Assembly (NCBI GenBank): GCA_001632435.1
Contig: KV423929.1
Span: 186,001 to 250,000 of the forward strand
Length of the DNA stretch: 64,000 nt
Direction: 5' to 3'
DNA from: Calocera cornea HHB12733
Lineage: Eukaryota > Basidiomycota > Dacrymycetes > Dacrymycetales > Dacrymycetaceae
Made by a program: the position numbers and the translations under genes. A model generated the notes under the pieces. It was not told the origin of the DNA, did no database searches, and saw only the letters and a list, made by a program, of their open reading frames with translations. Positions 43,966 to 54,329 of the stretch are shown here, in pieces; the stretch's first letter is position 1, and the number at the start of each line of letters is the position of its first letter.

Positions 43966-45919
43966 ATGGACGTGTCAATGGATCCCGAGTCCGCCGAGGA
44001 GGTCGAGACTGGCGGTCAGCGACTGACGCCTCTTAGGCCAGTCGATAATCCCGCGACGGCCGACCATGCGTTTCACGAGAGCGGCGGACGAAGCTTCAGC
44101 CAACTCTACCACCGGTCCCTGACACCGGCCGAAACGCTGCCTTCCCAGTGGTATCGTGACGACAGGTCACTTGGCTTGGCACGTTCTACCAATTCTGGCT
44201 CATGCACTTGGTAGGATACATCAACTGGAACGGAGGGCAATATTCTCGAAGAGTTGGATTCTAGTCACGCACGTCAGTCGGTTTGCAAAAGAGGGCGATT
44301 ATGTAGCTTTCGAGATCGCAAACTTCCCGTGCGCTCACTTACGTTGGTCGTGTGGTACTCGGACTGAGCGGACCAAGATTCTTTGTCATTCGGACGAGAG
44401 ATGGAGGATATGTGAGCGCTTTTAGCTGTCGATACCAGCTGATGACTGATCGGACGGCGTAGGTTGCATATCACGTACGTTGCTCTCTCTGGCAAGCCAC
44501 CGTTGTACGTATGTTTCAACAGAATGTGTGTCGTCATCGAGGGTTTCCGCTTGTGTCCAAGCTATCTGGTTGCGCTCCAGTTATCGGGTGCGCATATCAT
44601 GGATGGTGCTACTCACCTGCAGACGGTCGACTGGTGAGGTCGACGCACACCTCCTTCCCGTCGTTCGATCCGTCCAAGTACTCCCTCTTCAAGATCCACA
44701 CTCACGTCATGGGCTCCGGGTTTATCTTTGTAAACCTGGCGGTGCAGGATCCGCCTCCGTTTCGCGGTTGGTTCGGAGATTTGGAGAATGAATGGGATAG
44801 CTTTAGGCCAGATGAGTACGAATACGCGTATAGCTGGTGAGTCGTATGCGGCCTCGGTTCGGCACTGGTTGTTGACGTAGTCAAGGACGTACGTGCTCTG
44901 GTATGAAACTGATCGAGAATCTGTGCTGAAGCCAATCAGAATCAACGGTGCATACAACTGGAAGACATGGATGGTACGTACGCTTAAACTCCTGAGTGGC
45001 CTTGACGCTGATAGATGGCACAAAGGATGGCTATCAGGTTCAAGCGGAGGTGGCCTTTGGGAAACTGAGCTAATCGCCCCAATAGGAATGTGTGCATTGC
45101 CACACCTCCCATCCCGGTTACGCGGCTTCTCTGGATCTCAGCACGTATGCCGTAGAAACCAGGACCAGGTATGCCGTCCACATCACGGCACTGAAGCCAG
45201 GGGGTGAGGAAGCGGCGTCGACTTCGACCGGCGGCGCGGAGAAAGAGGGAGCTCCGAGCTTCGCATATGTGTTTCCTTCCAATGCGGTGACGGTAACCAA
45301 CGTGTTGTGGTACATGATGAGGGTCGTGGTAAGCGGAGCATTGAGCTGGTCGAACACGTGAGCTTCTGGAAAGCTGACGGAGAAACAGCCTATCTCGGCT
45401 ACGCAGACGCGTATGGAGTACGACGTCTTTAAGCATAAATCGATATCGCTCGAGAGGCTTCGAGCCTACATGCAGTTCTACGAGAAGGTGTGCCGAAAAC
45501 TCGAATGTATAACCGAATCGAGCCGCAAGACTGAATGGGCCGACTAGGTGGAAGACGAGGACTTTCATCTGGTAACGGCAACGCAGAAGTCCCTGAACAC
45601 AGGAATCTATAGGAGAGGCTCCCTGCACCCCACGAAAGAAGTTGAGCCAGGACCCCTGCAGCAGGCAGCCGACTGATAAACAACGGTATAGAACGGCGTG
45701 ATTTATTATCAACGCCTGGTGCGGACTGCGGTTGAAGACCACCTCGCAGAGGAACAACGCCTAGGACACGAGTGGAATCCCGCGCAACCTCTCTCGCAGG
45801 GAGGGGGACGAGGAGACACCAGATTTCCAGAGACCGATGCGGTTTGCAGGGTAAGTTGCCATTCGGGGCTATTCCGTCGCGGATGACCAGCTCAGCTGAC
45901 CGCGGAACGTGTTCCGTAG
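43966..45919 (+). CDS. Rieske-type [2Fe-2S] non-haem iron oxygenase
   Basis: Predicted 13 exons: 43966-44165, 44215-44328, 44378-44411, 44463-44474, 44523-44836, 44886-44888, 44940-44973, 45026-45037, 45086-45328, 45389-45487, 45548-45640, 45692-45850, 45896-45919; 446 residues. The Rieske cluster ligands are C123/H125 (NVCRHRGFP) and C143/H146 (GCAYHGW). The catalytic domain has NWKTWMDGYQECVHCHTSHP, with H245 and H250 as mononuclear-iron ligands. The family includes choline monooxygenase and aromatic-ring oxygenases; the substrate is unknown. Introns are 45-60 nt and exons can be 3 or 12 nt. If the 45-nt last intron is not spliced, the protein ends at 45886. The 3-nt exon is the least certain point, since reading through adds 17 residues in frame. 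Confidence 0.8.
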
Positions 45920-47355
45920 TCTCTAGGGCCAGAGATGATGTGGTGACGAGGATCAGAAGACGCGTCACCTGGTAGACAGCTCGTTATTCTGGTGAGATAA
46001 GCTAGTGGGCCGAGGGGGAAAAGGTTGTTGTTAGCCATATAGGGAAGGATGTGCGATGGTGAATACACGCTAAGCGGCCGAGCACGGTCGAGGAAGGGAG
46101 GGGGAACTCAGGATGAACCCGTGCCGGTCCCATCTTGCAAGGGGGGATTTAGAGTTGCGGTCGCCACGGAGGCAGACGTGGTGGGGCATGCGGGCTCCGT
46201 GTGAGCCGCCGTGCGCTTCCGCTCTGCTTCCGGGGAGCCGTGTGCCTTTGCTGAATTCCTTCGCCATCGTGCGACTCACCGCGTTTCACGCACATATTTC
46301 CTAGGGCAGTAAAGGTGAATCCAGGCTATCTGTCCTGACTTTTCCGCTTAAGAAGCTTGAATGCGGACCTGTGATTGGCTGAGCGGATCCAAAATATTGC
46401 TTCGAATCCGATTTTATACCTTTCCCTGCCTGTCCTAGCCTAGGAAATATGCTGCTGAAACGCGGTGACTGTGAGGTTCATGCCGTGTCGTGTCCGCTGC
46501 CTTCCGGGTCCCTTCCCCTTTGGCCGCCCTCCCGCGTCCCGCCCGCATGGGTGCGCGCCCGCTCCCCTGTCTCCCTCATCTTCTCTTCCAGCTCCTTTCC
46601 TGCTCTAGTGGCGCCCAGAAGGGCCTCAGCGCTCGGGTTTTACACTTCGCTGTCCTCCCTCCAGGGAACGTGAATGTCAAAATTCGTGTGGGACTGCGAA
46701 TCTGGCCGAACGGGCGAATGGAACACGAATTCGAAGCGCGGACCGAGGTATTGACATGGGGACCCGACGGCCAGCCTTCTCGTCCCCTCCCGGCCTGTGC
46801 TGTGCGTCCAAGTGCCGCCATTTCGCCTGCGCCCCAAACCCTGCTCCGAGCCCTCCGGCCGGCCGACAGGGATTGGCTGAATGACTGGTAATCGATCAAC
46901 TGTCTCCATGCGTCTGCCGGTTCGGGCCTTGACGCCCTCTCCCCCCCTCCCCCGCCCTTGGCCCTGCTGCACGGCGCATCGCGTACACCTACCCTGTTCC
47001 TCCTGGCTTCTCCCATGGTCCTCCACTGCTGCATCGATAGCAGTGTCGGACCCCCCCGCCCATCCTTGGACACGTGTATCGTGCATCTGCGCATGCGCAT
47101 CGGACGTCAGGTTCTCGTCGGCCCATCTGTTTATTGTTAAATAGCGCCCGGGGTGTGCACCCTTCCCCCTCTACCCCCGTCCCCCGCTTCTCTCACGCCC
47201 GCACAATCCTCCCCCTCCAGCCCTGCTCTCGCCGCCGCCGCCTCTTCTGTAGTCTCCATCGTACAACCCATCGTCATATAACTGTGTACTTCTCACCCCT
47301 CTACCTCCACTCCTCCCCTGCCCAACATCCCCACTCCTCTGCTCATCGCTCAACA
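45920..47355. other. Intergenic, no gene seen
   Basis: Separates the Rieske gene and the Zn2Cys6 gene. C/T-rich leader before 47356. The longest frames (46449-47144) look like chance. Confidence 0.45.
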
Positions 47356-48632
47356 ATGCCTCCCGCATCATCCAGCCGTAGCTTCAAGAAGCGTCGGATG
47401 GCCCCCTATGCCAAGGCGACGGACGCTTCCCCAAGCCCATCGACAGTCCCATCGGGCCCATCCACGAGTGCAACAGCAAGCGGATCGCCAAGTACTGGCC
47501 CGTCCACTCTTGAGGTCATACAACACTACGCAAGTACGGTGTCTCTTGATGAGGAACTCGAAGAAGGGGCCACATCGGTCCTTGACAAGGATCATCGCAA
47601 GAACAAGCGCAACAGGTATTTCATTTTATGTTGTGCACCTGTCGTCCCGTACTTACATTTGACTCGTAGGTCTACCCTTTCTTGCTGGTACTGTCATAAG
47701 AACAAGCGTAGGTGTGATCGCGGCCGTCCTTGCGGTAGATGCCGCAGTCTCAACATCGTTCGTTGGCAATGCTTGTGATGTCGATGTATGTCCTGATAAT
47801 CGTCTTCAGAAATGTGTCTATGAACATGACAACAAGGCACCCTGCCAGTAAGCCATGCTTATCAGCTCCACATGCTCACTCATTGATCGTCTGATAGCGG
47901 GCTCGAAGATGAGAACGTCCGCTTGCGTGATCGCGTGTCTGAGCTCGAGACCATCCTTCGCCTGTATCGCGGCAAGCCGGATGTGGAGATCAGCCAAAGA
48001 GAGACGTACGATTGGGTGCTGACCATCCCCGAGGTCATCTGGCACCTCATGCAAGGCGTCGTCGACTTCGCCGCGGAGGCCGACCAGATCTTCGTACGTG
48101 ACATTCCACGAGCATCTATATAAAGCTGATTGTCCTTCAGAATCACATCTCCCCCGTCGGCGAAGCTGGCGAGGTACAACGTCGTTTACAGGAATGGCTC
48201 AGAGGTCTATCGGGAACGGTCAGCACGGCCATGCACGAGGCCAGGAAGTCTCGTCGTGATATGCCGGCTGATCTGCACAACGGCGGTCACATGCCGACAC
48301 CAGTATCGAGCCCACCGTCTCTGGCAGCAAACTTCAGTACCAGTCCCGAGCACGCAGTCCCGCCTACTTACCCTGCGATGCATTCGCCCCAGTCAATCCA
48401 TTCTCAGTCACCTGTCATTGCTCAGCCCATCCAAGAGCCGGTGTACCACTCATACGCCGGCGCTGTCGATGGCACTGTCGCGTCTTACATCGAGGAGGCG
48501 ACCGACCTCAGCGCCTTCTACGGCGACCCGAGTATCTACGAAGCCTTTGTGGCCATGCCGCAGGAACTGGGGTCGAACTTGTTCCTCGAAGGTTGGGCGT
48601 CCGAAATGAACGCCTATGTTACCGCTGGCTGA
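47356..48632 (+). CDS. Zn2Cys6 fungal transcription factor
   Basis: Predicted join(47356-47615, 47670-47757, 47810-47847, 47898-48093, 48141-48632), 357 residues, with introns of 54, 52, 50 and 47 nt. The binuclear zinc cluster is complete at C92, C95, C102, C108, C111 and C118 (CWYCHKNKRRCDRGRPC, then GRC, then KC), matching C-x2-C-x6-C-x5-C-x2-C-x6-C. The second intron falls inside the cluster. A short leucine-rich segment (ENVRLRDRVSELETILRL) follows and may dimerise. No middle-homology domain is evident, so this is a short member. It lies 1.4 kb downstream of the Rieske oxygenase in the same orientation. Regulation of that gene is a guess. Confidence 0.8.
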
Positions 48633-50828
48633 GTCTCGTCCTTGACTTGCTGCTCTACGATATACCCGTTTCCGACTCTCACGGCGTGGCAGATACAAGA
48701 GCCGCAGGTCCCGTCTTTCTCCACCCCTCATCCCTCGATCTACCTCTGGTGTCGCGATGCGCGACCATATGCCCCTCCTCAACTTCTGACTCTGTATACC
48801 CTTGACACTTGCGAGACGGCTAGCTCGGCTGGACGGTGTCAGGCATCTCTCACAATTCTCCCTGTTGTTCTCTTCTGTGGTAATCATCCGGTGTATATGG
48901 GAGATCATTCCCGTATTTCTCGATCGGCGACTTCATTGTTGTATCTTCTGTGCATATTTCTTTATAACTTTCTAACGACTCTGACAATATTCTGCTTTGT
49001 AACGTAGAAGTGGATTGAGCACTGTACACCTAACGCATTGACTGGTCAATGGAACTCGTGTTGTATCTATTACCAGGGGCCTCTTTCGCGGCATTGGGGC
49101 ATTGAACGAGGGACGGGCTGTTGGGATTGGGGGGGGGTTGTGGGACGCGTCGTTGAACCGGGATCCAACACGGAGCGACACGCGGGACAACTCGGTGGGT
49201 CGACGGAGTAAGATCGGGACATTGCCTAAAGCGGTCAATAAGAAAGCACTTGAAAAGAAGACATGACCCTGAGCATGGGTGGGTGGAGTGCGCCTCGTGT
49301 TCCGTTCTCCGCCATGCAATATCCGCTATGCCTATTGCAGCTGGATAGGACACGGGCCGGCGGAGACAACGCATGAATGTGCATATTGTCGTCGAACGTG
49401 CGATAACGCCGAGCATAGCATACATCGGTCGAGTGGCCAAGCGGTGGGGAAAGGGTGCGAGCATGCTGTTACATGAGGCGCAGTGTCGACAGAAGGAAGC
49501 CGGAAGGATTTCACCCGGATCAGTGCAGCCGCTGCCAGGTCAAAGCGATGCAACCGCAGCAAAATCAGATTGTTGGTGTCGGAAACCGAAGCTGCCCGAG
49601 ACCAAACCCCGCTCTTTCCGGTTGGCTTATTGACGAGTCACCATTGTCCATATCATCGTCGAAAAGCTTGATAGATGCGGCCAGCAGAACTTACTTGTTG
49701 CGACCTGGACAAGTAGCTCCAATCTGCATGGATACCATCAGCTAGCGATCAAGCGGACGGATCATCCACCTGATGAGTTCCGGTTAGAGACGTTCTGCCG
49801 AGCCGAATAGAAGTCCAGCGACGTAATTTGAGATAGCAATGTCATGTCTGGTAACGATATTCGCCGAGGGATTGCACAATAACAGCGGGGACGACAGACA
49901 GGGGCTCTCGGATATTCAGTCCCAAGCTGTCGGCATCATCTGCAAGATCGCGCGGCCATGCGTTGCCGCACAGCCGTGGATCCCGCAACACCTCCTATTT
50001 TCCTTTTGGCGTTATCGGACATGCCTATCTCGTTCCACTGGAACCCCGATGTCGTGCACTAGTACTTGCATGGTGGGCTGACGGGGAAGTGTGGATGTCG
50101 CCAGAAGGGATATGGTGTGCCGGATTGGGAAGCGTCCATATCTGGAGTGGAGCGAGATCTCGATGTAATCGGGAATGCGAAGGCTTGATGTCCGGTTTCT
50201 AATACGCGTCCATATTGGGAGTAATAGCGGTATCATGGGTCAGTGGGGGATGAAGCACAACAGCGTTGATGGTAGGGGGGAGAGAAAAGCACGCTGGCGA
50301 CACGGTGTTTGCCTGTGGCGAAGGGGGTTTATCTAGGCTACTACCGCGACGTCAATCAGCACGTAGGCAAACTCCGAGGTATAGAAGCGTCGATTAGAAC
50401 AGCGGAGTAGCGAAACAACGTGGAAGCGATGGTTACTATCAACACGCTGCTTACACGTGTACCCACCAGGAGGCGACAGCGGGGACCGCTGCTTTCAGAA
50501 GCCGGCATGCGGTGTACAATGAAATCCGAATGGAACGTTTATCGCGTAAGTTCGGTCCGCCGCTAGCTGGAACCCTTCTACCATATCGGTGAATAGGGGT
50601 AATAGATGTGCGGCGCAGGCCCCTTCCGATTGGAATGTGCGGAGTCATCAACCGAGACATACCCGACGTCCACCGGCTCCTCCGTAACTCTGTAATGTAT
50701 TTACTTACACTAAGCAGATGCGTGCCAGTTTCTCCAAGCTTCTGGCAAGCGAGGTACATTATCGATTCCGAATGTGTCATTGCATTGTCGTAGTGTACAT
50801 GACTGCCTCCAGATTGCCTTGATATTAC
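48633..50828. other. Accessory intergenic region, no gene recognised
   Basis: 2.2 kb of mixed composition between two 3' ends. Short frames only. A cysteine-containing frame at 49455-49745 (DQCSRCQVKAM) hints at nothing definite. Confidence 0.4.
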
Positions 50829-51960
50829 CTACGCGACCTCCAGTTTGAAGCGTGTAATCCGATCCTTGTCCGTGCCGCACCGAATAGGCTGCTGAGTGGT
50901 TGGATCCCACATCCAGATGTCGCGTTCTACAAACGTAACCTCTCCGGTCTTCTTGACGAGCAAGACCGTCGACAACCGGGTGCCGTACCATGACGCAGTC
51001 GCTTGCGTGATGGGCTCCTTCGAAGGAGGCTCAGCTCCTGCTGGCGGCCGAGGTGAGGTGATGGGTACGAGAACCGGCGGAATCATGATGGCGGTGCGCA
51101 ATTGTTGACGGGTTTGAGGTGGTTCTCGACAGGTGCTAGGGCATGTTAAGACAGTAAGACAGCAGTCGGAGACAAGACACACCCAAGGGCATCAAACACT
51201 GCTTGGATCATCCCTTCCTCGTCGAGGTTCTCCTTCAAAACAGCGTGCAGGCGGTCTCTGCCCTCAATGACCTTGGGCCATTCCCCTCCCGGAGCGCCGT
51301 CTACTCCATTCGACATCGCTCCAAATGCACGCTCGTCATCTCGCAAAGGACGGGATGTGATACGACCGCCGCCACCAGAATTGGTGATTCGGGCTACCTC
51401 GTAGCTCTGTAGCCCTGCTTTGCTGGGTGCCGCTAGCAAAAGGTTGAAGCCCGCATAGGCATCGGACGGAGGCGTCGTCAAGTGCTCGACATAGTCGTCT
51501 AGCGTCTCGAACTTGTTCGCGGGCGGTAGCAAGAAGTTATGAGGCAGGTCGCCCCGGGAAGTAGGCCAAACCTGATATTCCTCTGTGATATTGGTTCTGC
51601 GAGCGGATGAGTAAGAGTCCATGTAGCAGGACTAACGGAGCTCACAACACGGCAATGCGCCCTGTGCGACTAATCCCAAGCCACGTCCCCCCGGCAACTA
51701 AATCTCGCCCTGAGAGAACCTTACTCGCTTCTTGTGAAGTAGCTGGTTCATCTTCACCGGGTATCTTAGTCTCGAAGTTGTGGAAGCGAGCATGGGTAGT
51801 CGGCCGGTGCAGGAACTCGTCCCGGTTAGAGCAGATTATCCTGGATCAGCGGATCGCCAGGGACAAGAGCAATATATTTTAGTGATTGATTTCATTTGCT
51901 AGCAAACGATGCGTACACGGAGTACTCTGGATGATTAAACGAGAACAGAGCGATGCACAT
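50829..51960 (-). CDS. TANGO2/NRDE family protein
   Basis: Predicted complement(join(50829-51135, 51183-51596, 51646-51840, 51917-51960)), 319 residues, with introns of 47, 49 and 76 nt. It starts MCIALFSFNHPEYSVIICSN and then RDEF, giving the family hallmark MC-A-L and the NRDE motif at residues 20-23. It continues with LSGRDLVAGGTWLGISRTGR and TNITEE, and later YGTRLSTVLLV, all in the usual order. The N-terminal cysteine and NRDE are reminiscent of Ntn-hydrolases. Human TANGO2 is linked to Golgi organisation, lipid/coenzyme-A and haem handling; the biochemical activity is unsettled. Length is normal for the family. Confidence 0.85.
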
Positions 51961-52412
51961 CGTGCGGAGGGTGGTGCAGAGACGACGCTAGTGGGCGCCT
52001 AAGAGTCGAATGCTGTTCAGCGCCACTCTGACCCCGCTCCTTGTTTACAGCCTCAACACCTGCCAGTCTTATTCGGGTACTCCGCAATGCGTCCATCTTT
52101 TACCTCACCGCCAACCCCTCGCTTGACTCCAGCATTATGCTAAAGGCAATAAGGATGGGAGGAGCTATAAATCACTGCACGGACTCGTGCGCAACGCGGC
52201 TTCCTCGCGCTTTCAGCGCCTTGGCTTGGCTGCAAATGTATAAGCGATGGCACACTCAGCCTGCTCGCTCAACCGCCCCCATCCTCCCCGCTAGCGGCAT
52301 CTAGCACGCACCACCAGGCCATATGTAAACTACTGCCACGCGATGAAAGTGCGGAACAAGGCACTTCTAATATACCCGGCGATGCCGGCAAGTGCGGCGA
52401 TATAAGAACAAA
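51961..52412. other. Divergent intergenic region
   Basis: Shared upstream region of the TANGO2-like and BTB genes. A TATAAAT at 52166-52172 lies about 240 bp before the BTB start. Confidence 0.45.
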
Positions 52413-53559
52413 ATGGCTGATGAGTCCCTTCACCTCCCTTTTCCGCCTTCTCTACATCCTTTGCCTCCTTGTATGGCTGCCTCCAGCAAAGGAATGAGCA
52501 ATGTGAGCTGCTCCAGCGCGTCGTGTGGAGATCCGAGATGGCCGAGAAGGCACGACAAATACTATTGGGCGGACGGGAACGTTGTGTTTTTGGTGCGTCA
52601 CTAGCTCTAGCCACGGTATATGCCCTTATTCTTGCTCAGGTGGATGGAACTCTCTTCAAAGTACACCGGTATTTGTTTGAGCAGAGTGAAGTGTTTAGAG
52701 CCATGTTCTCCCTACCACCGCCAAAAGGGACACCTGTGGAGGGGTCGTCGGACAGCAATCCTGTGCGGTTAGAAGGAGTATCAAACATTGCATTTGAGCA
52801 TCTGCTGTGGTACATGTATCCAATGTGCGCACCATCCTTCCTGAGCTATCCTGGGTTGAGCCTTACTATATGACAGGTCGCATGGCGAGATGACGGCGGT
52901 CCCTGCGGATGCGTGGTTGCAAATTCTGAACTTGGCTACAATGTTCGACTTTGAACGGATACGCTCGAGTGCTATCAGCGTTCTGTGCCGATGCCCTGAT
53001 CCAATGTTCAAGTACGCCTGTCTCGATCTTGTTGCTTGTCCGTGCTGCTCATGCAGTGACTGTCAGACTGTCTGTCGCGGAGCGGTTTCACGTCGACGAG
53101 TGGCGCTTAGGATGCTATGTCGAGCTTTGCATGAGACCCGCGTTCTTCACCGAAGCGGAAATGCGACAGCTGGGATCGGAAACAACAGCCCGTCTTGTTG
53201 CCGCTCGGGAGCTCGTTCGATCTCACCTCTTTCGACGCGCTCACGGGCAAGGCAGTCGATGGCCTTGCCCGAACCCCAAAGACTCAAAGAAGAACAGCTG
53301 CTCTGAGCGAGTCGCACATGCAACGTGTGAAGTTCTGCTGAAGGGCGCTGAAGGAACATCGCCACTCGTCCAGGTTCTGCGGTCTATTCTTGGACAGCAA
53401 CCTGATGGTCGACCCGCAGAGAATGGTCTGTGCGGGTACTGCGTCTTGCAATGGAACAATGTCATCGATGACTGGCTCGGCACAGAGGACATTCGGAAAA
53501 TCTTGAAAGGCGTCTTTCACCGCACAGCTGATCGGAGTAGGGAGACATCGCCAACGTGA
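52413..53559 (+). CDS. BTB/POZ domain protein
   Basis: Predicted join(52413-52592, 52640-52824, 52877-53011, 53067-53559), 330 residues, with introns of 47, 52 and 55 nt. The BTB fold is at about residues 50-170: DGNVVFLVDGTLFKVHRYLF, FRAMFSLPP, FEHLLWYMYP and ILNLATMFDFERIRSSAI, then KLSVAERFHVDEWRLGCY. This is the common Agaricomycete BTB type without a recognised C-terminal partner domain. BTB proteins often act as dimers or as Cul3 adaptors; neither can be shown here. The start is uncertain: 52413 is used, but the in-frame ATG at 52473 would drop 20 proline-rich residues. Confidence 0.75.
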
Positions 53560-54329
53560 CGTTTTATTTTTGTCGTTTCTGGTAAGCGGGCTGCTGACGT
53601 TGTTCTGTTTTAGATGTGGCTTGCCAAGCGACACATTGCCCAGAGAAGACGAGCGTCAAATCACTTCTGCTCTATGACCCTCGCCGTTCTTCGTATCCAT
53701 CGCGACCGCGTCAGCATGTTGTGGTATTATTATTCCGAGCCCTTGTGCCATCGCGATACACACCTTCGCATGGTTTACCACGTAACATACTTCTGTCGCA
53801 CATATAATTACACACACGTTTGACAATCACGAGGAGAATATCAATGAGAGCTCCGCCGGCACTGCGACTTATCATCCAAATAACCTTTCAAATAACATGG
53901 CAAGCCGTAAAGCTGATTTTCTGCGTGCCTGAATGAAAAAAGCAAAGAAAGTCTCTGTGGAAACGCGGACTGGGCCGGCCGAGCCAGAAGAAGCGGGGTA
54001 AAAGCACCCGATTTGATGCCGGTCTCCTGACGTCGTCGTCGCCGGCTTCAGCTCCTCGGACACGGACGTCTTTCCCAACGACGCGTCGCCCTTGCGGAAG
54101 AGACCACTTTCTTGTCAGCCATTGTCGATTGTCGACTTGCTGAAGCGCATATACCCATTCTTCCGGCCATACTGCGCTTGTTGTACGAGCGCAGCCCTTC
54201 ATCGCGTGTCAAGTAGGGTGTACGTCACCCTGGAGCTTGTTTCGTCCGCAGAAAGAGACGGTACGCACTTGAACCCCGCATATATCCACCTTTTTCTCAT
54301 CCTGCTCGCACCCTAGACTTGCTATTGTC
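53560..54329. other. Intergenic, no gene seen
   Basis: Includes the BTB 3' flank and a leader for the Bbc1-like gene. No domain-bearing frames. Confidence 0.5.

Noticed and set aside
44889..44939. 17 extra residues (YVLWYETDRESVLKPI...) in the Rieske protein
   Set aside because: The segment has full intron character (GTACGT...ATCAG, 51 nt) and would interrupt the normal spacing before NWKT. Kept as an alternative in the gene entry.
49455..49745. Frame with DQCSRCQVKAM, possible zinc-cluster relic
   Set aside because: Only two cysteines at cluster spacing, and the rest of the Zn2Cys6 pattern is absent.
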